Positions 1 to 8,292 of a stretch of 64,000 bases of DNA are shown piece by piece (positions within the stretch are counted from its first letter, which is position 1; every line of letters starts with the position of its first letter). Source of the stretch: Phil1 sp964612925 (GTDB lineage: Bacteria; Bacillota; Clostridia; Christensenellales; CAG-138); the NCBI GenBank assembly GCA_964612925.1, contig CAZTFU010000006.1, positions 22,377-86,376 of the forward strand. Direction: 5' to 3'. The notes below the pieces were generated by a model. The model did no database searches, was not told the DNA's origin, and saw only the letters and a program-made list of their open reading frames with translations. Position numbers and translations under genes: made by a program.

Positions 1-1
1 A

Positions 2-289
2 GTTATCGACCTTATTCAAAAATGCGAAAAGGATATGACCGCTGCCGAAATAATGGATGCGGTTGCCAAGGAAAACCGTCAGGTTGACCTTATGTTTGCC
101 GAATCACGCACGGATGATGCGGGCTACCTTACATGGGATGCCGAGAACTGGACGAGCGTGGACGGTAAAAGGTTTATCGTTACCTATTCGCTTGACGGGC
201 GTGTGCTCAGCGAATACGGCACATACAACAAGTATGACATGCGCGGCGTTTTCGAACCCGAAAAGGCGAAGGAAATCCGCCTGAACTGA
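2..289 (+). CDS. Unknown protein, C-terminal part (5' end outside window)
   Basis: An open frame runs in from the left edge without a stop and ends with TGA at 287-289, so only about the last 95 residues are seen. An internal ATG at 35 has no good ribosome binding site, so it is not taken as the start. The visible part is mixed hydrophilic sequence with aromatic-rich stretches (YLTWDAENW, FIVTYSLDG) and no membrane segment. I do not recognise the family. It is followed 15 bases later by a Rho-independent terminator, so it is the last gene of its transcript. Confidence 0.55.
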   Translation, partial: VIDLIQKCEKDMTAAEIMDAVAKENRQVDLMFAESRTDDAGYLTWDAENWTSVDGKRFIVTYSLDGRVLSEYGTYNKYDMRGVFEPEKAKEIRLN

Positions 290-303
290 CATATGCTTTA
301 CTT

Positions 304-343
304 TGGCGCGATGGGGTATGGACTCTGTCGCGCCATTGCTTTA
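304..343 (+). terminator. Rho-independent terminator after the partial gene
   Basis: Perfect 8-bp arms TGGCGCGA (304-311) and TCGCGCCA (328-335) enclose a 16-nt loop and are followed by TTGCTTT. It separates the partial gene from the small protein gene at 422. Confidence 0.6.
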
Positions 344-353
344 TAAAATGCTT

Positions 354-380
354 TTGAAGTGGCCGATATGGTGGTATAAT
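354..380 (+). promoter_or_regulatory. Promoter of the small-protein gene
   Basis: TTGAAG (354-359) and a perfect TATAAT (375-380), preceded by TGG, are 15 bp apart. The short spacer is helped by the extended -10. It lies 41 bp upstream of the ATG at 422, which has an AAAGGAG ribosome binding site. Confidence 0.55.
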
Positions 381-421
381 CAGAATTGCTTTAGCGAATA
401 CGATAAAGGAGCAAAACAACA

Positions 422-673
422 ATGGAACTCAACCTTAAAAACCTGAACCTTGAACAGCTTATCGACAAAGCGGGCGACCTTGCCAAAAAGATAGGTGAGG
501 ACAAGAAACTGCTTGAAAGCTTCACCAAGGATCCTGTAAAGACCCTTGAATCAAAGCTTGGCATAGACCTGCCCGATGAACAGATCAAAAAGCTTGCCGA
601 TGCGATAAAGGCCAAATTGAACCTTGACAAGGCAAGCAGCATCATAAGCGGTATAGGTAAGCTTTTCGGCTAA
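422..673 (+). CDS. Small conserved-type protein with leader-like C-terminal half, function unknown
   Basis: An 83-residue, Lys/Leu/Asp-rich, predicted all-helical protein with no signal peptide, membrane segment or cysteine. It is a single-gene transcript with its own extended -10 promoter, AAAGGAG site and strong terminator, so it is likely to be well expressed. The segment DPVKTLESKLGIDLPDEQ, at about residues 38-55, is followed by a Lys-rich helix and a GIGKLFG tail. This resembles small proteins I recall from gut Clostridia and, more loosely, the leader region of nitrile-hydratase-type (NHLP) precursor peptides. No maturation enzyme or peptidase-ABC gene lies next to it, so a secreted-peptide role is not supported here. 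The function is unknown. Confidence 0.8.
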   Translation: MELNLKNLNLEQLIDKAGDLAKKIGEDKKLLESFTKDPVKTLESKLGIDLPDEQIKKLADAIKAKLNLDKASSIISGIGKLFG

Positions 674-760
674 AAAGGCCGTCTGAACCGAATTTGAGCA
701 AAACGGCACGGCCTTACCTTGGCCGATGAACCGTAAAGATCAACCACGACCGAACGATAA

Positions 761-804
761 AAACACCGTCTGCCTATCACTTGTGTGGGCTGACGGTGTT
801 TTTT
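761..804 (+). terminator. Rho-independent terminator of the small-protein gene
   Basis: Arms AACACCGTC (762-770) and GACGGTGTT (792-800) are perfect, with an inner GCC/GGC pair, and are followed by an unbroken T run to 804. Confidence 0.85.
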
Positions 805-808
805 ATGC

Positions 809-844
809 AAAAAAGCATCCGCATGATTGTTACCGTGCGGATGC
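809..844 (-). terminator. Rho-independent terminator of the acyltransferase-like gene
   Basis: Arms GCATCCGCA (815-823) and TGCGGATGC (836-844) are perfect. The A run at 809-814 reads as a T run on the minus strand. It lies 22 bp past the stop of the minus-strand gene at 866. Confidence 0.8.
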
Positions 845-865
845 CGAATTGAATTTCAATCTTTA

Positions 866-1738
866 TCAGTATTCTATCTTTTCGCTCATGGGAAGCTCCA
901 GAAGCTCGGGATTTTCAAGCAGCTTTTTGAGCAGACGGATGGTTTTTGAATAATAATATCCATCGGCAATGCGCTCGTCTATGGTAAGGCCAAGGTCAAC
1001 ACTGTCCTTCATTTCATATGTACCGTCCGCCTTGAAGAAGGGGTTCATTTTTCTTTCACCCACAACGCAGAATATTGAGCATGTGCCCCAATTGGTAAGG
1101 TGGTGATAGCCGCTTTTGAGCTTGATTGAACCGAGGTTTGTAAGCAGCGCGGAGGAATAATACGGGTCAGACCCTATGAGAAATTCGGGGCACCAGCCGT
1201 GCTTGTCCAGCTTGGTTATAAGGTACACAAGGAACTTTGAAAGAAAGCGCGGCATTTTGTTGATTATGTCCATGCTGTTGCTCGATGTGTCAAGCTGATC
1301 ACCGCGGCAGGATGAAATCTGCTTATAAAGCTTTGCCCTGAGTGAATCAATGGTATCATCGGGGTCGGCATAGACGATGGCAAGCGCCTCCGCACCGTCA
1401 TCGCTGAAGAGCTTTTTGACAACGAATGCGGCGGATATCGTATTGCGCTGATAAACGTTTTTGTTCGCGATAAAGCGATTCATCTTGGGACGAAGCGTTA
1501 TCGTTTTCAGAAGTGCTGCCACGATGATGTGGAACATGGTGAACGGAAAATCCGTTTTCTCCGCATTGCGCTTGGCCAGGTATGCGTTTATTCCCGAAAG
1601 GTCAATGCGTTCCGAAATATATGCTTCGTTATCGCAGCGGTTGGGGTAAAGCAACGGCACGATAAAATGCATCGGGTCAAGCTCTCTTAGGAGCCGCCCG
1701 TCTTTACGGTCGCCAAGGCGGCGTTTTTTGGTTTCCAT
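866..1738 (-). CDS. E2-type (lipoyl/CAT-like) acyltransferase domain protein with altered catalytic motif
   Basis: A 290-residue protein resembling the trimeric catalytic core of 2-oxoacid dehydrogenase E2 and chloramphenicol acetyltransferases. Family-like stretches are FPFTMFHIIVAALLKT (about residues 65-80) and the C-terminal LGLTIDERIADGYYYSK followed by LLKKLLENPELL. There are no lipoyl or E1-binding domains and no E1/E3 genes nearby. The usual HxxxDG catalytic motif here reads DERIADG, so the histidine is missing while DG is kept. Start chosen at the ATG at 1738 because a GGAGG lies 9 nt upstream; an in-frame ATG at 1777 has none. Single-gene transcript. It may be a catalytically inactive or redirected acyltransferase fold. 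Confidence 0.75.
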   Translation of the reverse strand: METKKRRLGDRKDGRLLRELDPMHFIVPLLYPNRCDNEAYISERIDLSGINAYLAKRNAEKTDFPFTMFHIIVAALLKTITLRPKMNRFIANKNVYQRNTISAAFVVKKLFSDDGAEALAIVYADPDDTIDSLRAKLYKQISSCRGDQLDTSSNSMDIINKMPRFLSKFLVYLITKLDKHGWCPEFLIGSDPYYSSALLTNLGSIKLKSGYHHLTNWGTCSIFCVVGERKMNPFFKADGTYEMKDSVDLGLTIDERIADGYYYSKTIRLLKKLLENPELLELPMSEKIEY

Positions 1739-1777
1739 GGAATAAGTCCTCCGGATAAAAAATATAAAACCATGCAT

Positions 1778-1806
1778 ATAATACCATCTATTTGTCCCGT
1801 TGGCAC
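1778..1806 (-). promoter_or_regulatory. Probable promoter of the acyltransferase-like gene
   Basis: On the minus strand, GTGCCA (1801-1806) lies 17 bp from an extended -10 TGG-TATTAT (1778-1786), about 40 bp before the ATG at 1738. The -35 is weak. Confidence 0.4.
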
Positions 1807-1908
1807 GGCTTTTTTGACAGAAAAGTGTATTTTTCGCAAAAAAACCATTCGGCGAGCTGCGTGAGGGGATAATTGGTACCCTTTTCTTCTTATATTAAAT
1901 TTACACTA

Positions 1909-1937
1909 TTGAAGAAGAACGGGATATATGGTAAAAT
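1909..1937 (+). promoter_or_regulatory. Promoter abutting the recF start codon (leaderless candidate)
   Basis: TTGAAG (1909-1914), a 17-bp spacer and TAAAAT (1932-1937) end only 5 nt before the recF ATG at 1943. No Shine-Dalgarno lies between them. Transcription from this promoter would start at or next to the A of the ATG. Confidence 0.6.
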
Positions 1938-1942
1938 AAAGT

Positions 1943-3058
1943 ATGCAAATAGAACGGCTGAAACTGAATGAATTTCGCAATTATGAAGCGCTTTTGCTCA
2001 AGCCCGACAGCGCCCTTAACGTCATTGTCGGTGAAAATGCGCAGGGCAAGACCAATGCAGTGGAAGCCGTGTTTTTGTGCGCCTTTGGCCGATCTCATAG
2101 GACCGCTAAGGAAGGCGAACTTATTCGTTCGGGCTACAGCGGCGCATATGTCGGCGCGGATATTGCTACGGTGAACGGCTCACGGAGCATTGAAATAAAG
2201 CTTAAATGCGGCGAACGCAAGCAGATATTCATAAACAGCCTTTTGACAAAGCGCACGGGCGAGCTTATGGGCGCACTGAACGCAGTGATGTTTTCACCCG
2301 AGGATCTTGAACTTGTTAAGGGTGCGCCGAGCGAACGGCGCAGGTTCATGGATATGGAGCTGAGCCAGTTAAGGCCCGCCTATTATTACACGCTTCAGCG
2401 GTACAATGCCGCGCTGAAGCAACGCAATGCCTTGCTCAAACCCGAGGGCAGGGTGGATGTAAACTCTATCCGTTCGCAGCTTTACGTTTGGGACGAACTG
2501 CTTAGCGTGACGGGCGCCGAAATAATGAAAATGCGGTTTGAATTCGTTGAAAGGCTTGGCCTTATAGCAAGCAGACTGCATAAGCAAATATCGGGCGAAA
2601 GGGAAACGCTGTTTGTAAGGTATGCGCCCGATGTTGACGTTGAAAGGCTTGGCGGTGGGGACATACAGGCCGCACTGAGTGAGGCACTGTATAACGGCGC
2701 GCTTGATGATATTCGCCGCGGGTATACGGGCGTCGGACCGCATAGAGATGAGTTGGAACTGAACCTTAACGGTGCAAACGTAAGGTCGTTCGGAAGTCAG
2801 GGTCAGCAAAGAACGGCGGCGTTGAGCCTGAAACTGAGCGAATTGGAGCTTATCAAGGCCGAAACGGGTGAGAACCCCGTACTGCTGCTTGACGATGTCT
2901 TAAGCGAACTTGATGAACCGCGCCAAAGGGCACTGCTTGAAGCCATGAGCGGTTGCCAAACGTTTTTGACCTGTACAACGCTTGAGGGGCTGAAACGTGC
3001 GGGCATGAAGGGAATAAATGCATGGCGTTGCAGGGCGGGTACTCTTGAAAGGGAGTAA
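1943..3058 (+). CDS. recF: DNA replication/repair protein RecF
   Basis: A 371-residue SMC-like ABC ATPase that binds single-strand gaps and helps load RecA with RecO and RecR. Visible motifs are Walker A GENAQGKTN (about residues 31-39), the ABC signature region FGSQGQQRTAALSLKLSE (about 282-299) and Walker B VLLLDDVLSELD (about 314-325). Length is normal. It is followed by gyrB and gyrA in the standard origin-region order, but dnaA and dnaN are not directly upstream: an unrelated acyltransferase-like gene faces away. The ATG lies 5 nt after a -10 box with no Shine-Dalgarno, suggesting a leaderless transcript. Confidence 0.95.
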   Translation: MQIERLKLNEFRNYEALLLKPDSALNVIVGENAQGKTNAVEAVFLCAFGRSHRTAKEGELIRSGYSGAYVGADIATVNGSRSIEIKLKCGERKQIFINSLLTKRTGELMGALNAVMFSPEDLELVKGAPSERRRFMDMELSQLRPAYYYTLQRYNAALKQRNALLKPEGRVDVNSIRSQLYVWDELLSVTGAEIMKMRFEFVERLGLIASRLHKQISGERETLFVRYAPDVDVERLGGGDIQAALSEALYNGALDDIRRGYTGVGPHRDELELNLNGANVRSFGSQGQQRTAALSLKLSELELIKAETGENPVLLLDDVLSELDEPRQRALLEAMSGCQTFLTCTTLEGLKRAGMKGINAWRCRAGTLERE

Positions 3059-3124
3059 CGCCGTAAAGAGAAAAGTATCGGGCCGCATGGCCGATAACAT
3101 TTTGAGATAAGGAGAAAAGTGATT

Positions 3125-5059
3125 ATGAGTGAGAATACCGGATATGATGCTTCGCAAATTCAGGTACTTGAAGGACTTGAAGCGGTAAAGCGCCGCCCGG
3201 GCATGTATATAGGCTCAACGGATTTCCACGGATTGCATCATTTGGTAAAGGAACTTGTGGATAACGCCATTGACGAAGCAATGGGCGGCTATTGCGAACA
3301 CATTGAAATAACCGTGCACGGGGACAATTCCGTCACCGTTTCCGATAACGGCCGCGGCATACCCGTTGATATGCATGAAAAAATGCACAAGAGCGCACTT
3401 GAAGTGGCACTTACCGTGCTGCATGCGGGCGGCAAGTTCGGCGGCAGCGGCTATAAAGTATCGGGCGGACTGCACGGCGTTGGTCTGAGCGTTGTAAACG
3501 CACTTTCAACGTGGCTTGTGGCGGAGGTTAAACGCGGCGGTAAGCTGTATTATCAGGAATACTCATTCGGTGAGCCCAAGGCTCCCGTTAAGGCGATAAA
3601 GGACGTTGCCGAGGGTGAGACCGGCACAAGCATAACATTCCTTGCCAATGACAAGATTTTTGATGAGGTAAACTATAACTTTGACATATTGGCGGACAGA
3701 ATGCGCGAACTTGCCTTCCTTAACGCGGGTGTGCGCATTACCGTAAGCGACGAACGCGCCGAATCCCCTGATGTGCGCTCCTTCTGCTATGAGGGCGGCA
3801 TTGTGAACTTCGTAAAGCACCTTAACCGCAAGAAAACCGTGCTGCACGAGGAACCCATATATATAACCGCAAGCCGTAACGAACCCGAAAAGCAGGAAGT
3901 TGCAACGGTTGAGGTGGCACTTCAGTATAATGACGATTATAACGAAAACATATTTACATTTGCGAACAACATAAACACGGGCGAGGGCGGCAGCCATCTT
4001 GTGGGCTTTAGAAGTGCGCTTACGAGAAGCCTTAACGAATACGCAAAGAAGTATAAACTGCTCAAGGAAAACGACGATGCACTCAAGGGCGAGGATATGC
4101 GTGAGGGCTTGAGCGCGATAATAAGCGTAAAGCTTGTTGAACCACAGTTTGAGGGTCAGACCAAAACAAAGCTCGGCAACGCATACGTTCGCTCTCTTGT
4201 TGACAGTGCCGTGAGTGACGGTTTGAGCACTTATCTTGAGGAACACCCTGCTGAAGCCAAGGCAATAGTCGAAAAGTGCATAACCGCGGCACGCGCAAGA
4301 GATGCCGCACGCAAGGCAAGGGAGCTTACCCGCCGCAAGACCGCACTTGATTCCACAAGCTTACCCGGCAAGCTTACTGACTGCACGGAAAGGGACCCCG
4401 AAAAGTGCGAAATATTCATAGTCGAGGGCGACAGCGCAGGCGGCAGCGCGAAGATGGGACGCGATCCCGCGCATCAGGCCATATTGCCGCTGCGCGGTAA
4501 GATACTCAACGTTGAAAAAACGCGCATGGACAAGATATTGGCCAACAATGAAATACGTGCAATGATAACCGCATTCGGCGCGGGCATAGACGATGATTTT
4601 GACACGAGCAAGCTTAGGTATCACAAAATAGTCTGCATGACCGATGCCGACGTTGACGGAAGCCACATAAGGATACTGATGCTTACGTTCTTCTTCCGCC
4701 ACATGAGGCCGCTTATAGAGCAGGGCTATGTGTACGTTGCACAGCCTCCGCTTTACAGGATAACAAAGGGTAAGAACATCTACTATGCCTATTCGGATGA
4801 GGAACTGAACGACACGCTCAACCGCATAGGGCGCGAGCCTAAGCCCCTTATAAACCGCTATAAAGGTCTTGGTGAGATGAACCCCGAACAGCTTTGGGAG
4901 ACCACAATGGATCCCGAGCGCAGGATAATGCTTCAGGTTCACCTTGAGGATGCCATGCGGGCGGATGAAATATTCTCCGTGCTGATGGGCGACAAGGTTG
5001 AGCCCAGACGCGAATTTATCGAAAACAACAGCAAACTTGTTGTCGACCTTGATGTTTGA
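3125..5059 (+). CDS. gyrB: DNA gyrase subunit B
   Basis: ATPase subunit of the A2B2 type II topoisomerase that introduces negative supercoils. The GHKL ATPase region shows ELVDNAIDEAMGG (about residues 41-53), DNGRGIPVD and a GLHGVGLSVVNALS lid. The transducer and TOPRIM regions follow, with EGDSAGGSAKMGRD (about 432-445), PLRGKILNVEK and the metal-binding DADVDGSHI. The C-terminal motif RYKGLGEMNPEQLWETTMDP is intact. The 644-residue length is typical of Gram-positive GyrB. Start taken at ATG 3125, which lies 10 nt after a GGAG; a GTG at 3119 is too close. It follows recF by 66 bp and is followed by gyrA after 14 bp, so all three are probably cotranscribed. Confidence 0.97.
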   Translation: MSENTGYDASQIQVLEGLEAVKRRPGMYIGSTDFHGLHHLVKELVDNAIDEAMGGYCEHIEITVHGDNSVTVSDNGRGIPVDMHEKMHKSALEVALTVLHAGGKFGGSGYKVSGGLHGVGLSVVNALSTWLVAEVKRGGKLYYQEYSFGEPKAPVKAIKDVAEGETGTSITFLANDKIFDEVNYNFDILADRMRELAFLNAGVRITVSDERAESPDVRSFCYEGGIVNFVKHLNRKKTVLHEEPIYITASRNEPEKQEVATVEVALQYNDDYNENIFTFANNINTGEGGSHLVGFRSALTRSLNEYAKKYKLLKENDDALKGEDMREGLSAIISVKLVEPQFEGQTKTKLGNAYVRSLVDSAVSDGLSTYLEEHPAEAKAIVEKCITAARARDAARKARELTRRKTALDSTSLPGKLTDCTERDPEKCEIFIVEGDSAGGSAKMGRDPAHQAILPLRGKILNVEKTRMDKILANNEIRAMITAFGAGIDDDFDTSKLRYHKIVCMTDADVDGSHIRILMLTFFFRHMRPLIEQGYVYVAQPPLYRITKGKNIYYAYSDEELNDTLNRIGREPKPLINRYKGLGEMNPEQLWETTMDPERRIMLQVHLEDAMRADEIFSVLMGDKVEPRREFIENNSKLVVDLDV

Positions 5060-5073
5060 TGGAGGTAACGACC

Positions 5074-7521
5074 GTGAACGAGAACGAAATAAGCCGCATA
5101 AGGCCGCTTGATATTGAACAGGAAATGAAAAAATCCTTCATTTCCTATGCTATGGCCGTTATAATCAACCGCGCCCTGCCCGATGTCAGGGACGGACTTA
5201 AACCCGTACACAGGCGCATACTCTATTCAATGGACGAACAGGGCTTTACAAGCGATAAGCCTTTCCATAAGAGTGCGCGTATAGTGGGCGATGTGCTCGG
5301 TAAATACCATCCGCACGGAGATTCAAGCGTATATGATGCAATGGTAAGACTTGCGCAGGACTTCAACAGTCGCTATATGCTTGTTGAAGGGCAAGGCAAC
5401 TTTGGCAGTGTAGACGGTGACGGTGCGGCCGCAATGCGATATACCGAGGCGCGCCTTTCAAAGCTTGCGGATGAAATGATGGCTGATATAGGCAAAAACA
5501 CCGTTGATTTCATGCCCAACTTTGATGAAACGCTTATGCAACCCAAGGTACTGCCGAGCCGCTATCCAAATCTGCTTGTTAACGGTTCCGGCGGCATAGC
5601 CGTAGGTATGGCCACCAACATTCCGCCGCACAACCTTGGCGAAACAATAGATGCTTACGTTGCTATGCTTGACGACCCCGAAATTTCCGTTGAAGAACTT
5701 ATGAGCTACATCCCGGGTCCCGACTTCCCAACGGGCGGCATAATAATGGGCAATGCGGGCATAAGGCAGGCATACCGCACGGGTCGCGGCCGCATAATAG
5801 TTCGCGCTCGCGCCGAAATAGAGGAAACGGGCAACGGCAAAAGCCGCATAATCGTAACGGAAATACCGTATCAGGTGAACAAGGCGCGGCTTGTTGAAAA
5901 GATTGCCGAGCTTGTGCATGACAAGCGCATAGAGGGCATAAGCGACCTTAGGGATGCAAGCGACCGCAAGGGACTTAGAATAATAATCGACTTGAAACGC
6001 GATGTTAATGCAAACGTGGTGCTGAACCAGCTTTATAAGCACACTCAGATGCAGGATACGTTCGGCGTAATCATGCTTTGCCTTGTGGATGGCGAACCGA
6101 AGGTGTTGAACCTTAGAGAAATGCTTTACAATTACATGCGTTTCCAAGAGGATGTTGTTACACGCCGCACGCAGTATGACCTTGATAAGGCACGCGAGAG
6201 ATTGCACATATTGGAAGGGTTGATGATAGCCCTTGACAATATCGATGATATAGTTGAGCTTATAAAGCGCAGTGCGAACAGTGCGGAAGCTAAGGTTGCT
6301 CTGTGCGAACGCTACGGTTTGAGTGAAAAGCAGGCACAGGCCATACTGGATATGCGCCTTGCCAGATTGACGGGTCTTGAACGCGACAAGATAATGGACG
6401 AGCATGCGGAATTGAGCAAGACTGCCGCCTATTATGAAAGCATACTTGCGGACGAGAATAAGCTGCGCGGCATAATACGCGACGAAATACTTGAAGTGCG
6501 CCGCCGCTATGCGGACCCGAGGCGCACCGAAATAGCACCCGCATCCGACGATATAGATCTTGACGATATTATTCAGGAAGAGGATATGGCCGTAACCATG
6601 ACCCGCATGGGCTATGTAAAGCGCATTGCGGCGGACTCTTACCGCGCACAGAACCGCGGCGGCAAGGGTATAATGGGTCAGACCACGAGAGATGAGGACT
6701 TTGTTGAGCATCTGTTCGTTACAAGTACGCATAACAACATAATGTTCTTCACAAACACGGGACGTGCGTTTAAGATAAAGTGCTATAACATACCAGAGGC
6801 TTCCCGCACGGCAAAGGGCACGGCGATAGTGAACCTGCTGCAGCTTGCGGGCGGGGAGAAGATAACGGCCGTGTTCCCGATAGACAAGGAAGAGGAAGGT
6901 GAATACCTTGTGCTTGCAACCAAATACGGCATTATAAAGAAAACTCCCATGAGCGATTTTGACAACATTCGCAAGGGCGGTATAATAGCGCAGAACCTTA
7001 GGGACGGTGACGAGCTTATAAGCGTGCTGCTTTCAAAGGGAGAGGACGATATACTTATCGGCACGAGAGAGGGCAAGTGCGTGCGCTTTAATGAGAGTGA
7101 CGTAAGACCCATGGGAAGAACCGCAACGGGCGTTAAGGCGATAACGCTTGACGACGATGACGAGGTGGTTGACGCAAACCTTATAGAAGCGGGCATGACG
7201 GTGCTTTCGATAACCGAACGCGGCATGGGTAAGCGCACGGACGAAAGTGAGTATCCTTTAAGGCATCGCGGCGGCAAGGGCGTTATAGCCAACGCCATAA
7301 CCGAAAAGACGGGCAAATTGGCTTGCATGAAGGTTTGCCGTGGGGATGAGGACATAATGCTTATCCGAAACGACGGAACCGTAATGCGCACACCCGTTGA
7401 AAAAATAAGCGTATTCTCCCGTAACACGCAGGGCGTAAGGCTTATGCGCGTTGACGAGGGCACGAGGATAGCGAGCGTTGCGCTTGCACCGCACGATAAG
7501 GGCGAGGAGAACGAAGAATAA
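5074..7521 (+). CDS. gyrA: DNA gyrase subunit A
   Basis: Breakage-reunion subunit of gyrase, 815 residues. Start taken at GTG 5074, 8 nt after a GGAGG, giving MNENEISRIRPLDIEQEM. The quinolone region reads GKYHPHGDSSVYDAMVRLAQ with Ser and Asp at the two usual resistance positions, so it looks quinolone-sensitive at these sites. The catalytic tyrosine lies in AAMRYTEARLSK (about residue 115). The GyrA box reads QNRGGKG (about 528), which with the beta-pinwheel C-terminal domain separates gyrase from topoisomerase IV. The stop TAA overlaps the next ATG by one base. Confidence 0.97.
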   Translation: MNENEISRIRPLDIEQEMKKSFISYAMAVIINRALPDVRDGLKPVHRRILYSMDEQGFTSDKPFHKSARIVGDVLGKYHPHGDSSVYDAMVRLAQDFNSRYMLVEGQGNFGSVDGDGAAAMRYTEARLSKLADEMMADIGKNTVDFMPNFDETLMQPKVLPSRYPNLLVNGSGGIAVGMATNIPPHNLGETIDAYVAMLDDPEISVEELMSYIPGPDFPTGGIIMGNAGIRQAYRTGRGRIIVRARAEIEETGNGKSRIIVTEIPYQVNKARLVEKIAELVHDKRIEGISDLRDASDRKGLRIIIDLKRDVNANVVLNQLYKHTQMQDTFGVIMLCLVDGEPKVLNLREMLYNYMRFQEDVVTRRTQYDLDKARERLHILEGLMIALDNIDDIVELIKRSANSAEAKVALCERYGLSEKQAQAILDMRLARLTGLERDKIMDEHAELSKTAAYYESILADENKLRGIIRDEILEVRRRYADPRRTEIAPASDDIDLDDIIQEEDMAVTMTRMGYVKRIAADSYRAQNRGGKGIMGQTTRDEDFVEHLFVTSTHNNIMFFTNTGRAFKIKCYNIPEASRTAKGTAIVNLLQLAGGEKITAVFPIDKEEEGEYLVLATKYGIIKKTPMSDFDNIRKGGIIAQNLRDGDELISVLLSKGEDDILIGTREGKCVRFNESDVRPMGRTATGVKAITLDDDDEVVDANLIEAGMTVLSITERGMGKRTDESEYPLRHRGGKGVIANAITEKTGKLACMKVCRGDEDIMLIRNDGTVMRTPVEKISVFSRNTQGVRLMRVDEGTRIASVALAPHDKGEENEE

Positions 7522-8291
7522 TGAGCTTTTTCCTTGCGATAGCCTTCCTGTTCTTTGTGGGAAGCTTGGTCGGCTGGGGGATAGAGGTGGTGTTTCGCCG
7601 CTTCTTCTCCTCCGCTAATCCCGAGCGCAAATGGATAAATCCGGGGTTCCTTTCGGGACCCTATTTGCCGTTATACGGTTTTAGCCTTTGTGTACTGTTT
7701 TTGCTGGCACTGCTTGAAAAGTACATACCCATAGAAAACGTGACAGCAAGGAAGATTATATTGTTTACGGTAATGGCCGCGGCGGTAACGCTTGTTGAAT
7801 ATATTGCGGGCATGATATCCATAAAGGTTTTGCATGTTAAGCTGTGGGATTATTCGGGACAATGGGGCAACATAAACGGCGTTATCTGCCCGAAATTCAC
7901 GCTTGGCTGGGCGATATTGAGCGCACTTTACTATTTTCTTGTGCATCCGAAAATAGAAAATGCACTTATATGGCTTGGTAACAACCTTGCGTTTTCGTTT
8001 ATAATAGGTTTCTTTTACGGCATATTTGTGATAGACCTTGTAAATTCCACGGCATTGCTTGTTAAAATACGCAGCTTTGCAAAGGAAAAGGGCATAATCG
8101 TCAAATATGAACAGCTTCGCGAGCATATCCGTAAGAACCGTGAAAGGCGGCTTGAAAAGGCCAAGTTCCTTATGAGCATGGGTCCACGCGGTGCCATTGC
8201 GGAGCACCTTAAACAGTATTACGAAAAACTCCGTGACGAGTCGGAAAAGATAAAGCATTCCGACAAGGACGATAAATCGGGAGATGAATAA
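7521..8291 (+). CDS. CmpB-family multispanning membrane protein (putative ABC-transporter permease family)
   Basis: A 256-residue inner-membrane protein with about five to six hydrophobic helices between residues 1 and 180, then a charged cytoplasmic tail rich in Arg, Lys and Glu. Family-typical motifs are visible: GWGIEVVFR, a WINPGFLSGPYLPLYGF segment (about residues 34-52), LWDYSGQWGNINGVICPKF (about 112-130) and GWAILSALYYF. This matches the family annotated as putative ABC transporter permease CmpB, whose function is not established. It sits between gyrA (1-bp overlap) and mnmG. Confidence 0.8.
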   Translation: MSFFLAIAFLFFVGSLVGWGIEVVFRRFFSSANPERKWINPGFLSGPYLPLYGFSLCVLFLLALLEKYIPIENVTARKIILFTVMAAAVTLVEYIAGMISIKVLHVKLWDYSGQWGNINGVICPKFTLGWAILSALYYFLVHPKIENALIWLGNNLAFSFIIGFFYGIFVIDLVNSTALLVKIRSFAKEKGIIVKYEQLREHIRKNRERRLEKAKFLMSMGPRGAIAEHLKQYYEKLRDESEKIKHSDKDDKSGDE

Positions 8292-8292
8292 A

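Noticed and set aside
5458..6732. Long 424-codon minus-strand frame inside gyrA
   Set aside because: It is exactly antisense to the gyrA coding frame, has no ribosome binding site and encodes a Tyr/His/Ala-rich nonsense protein. It is a by-product of codon bias.
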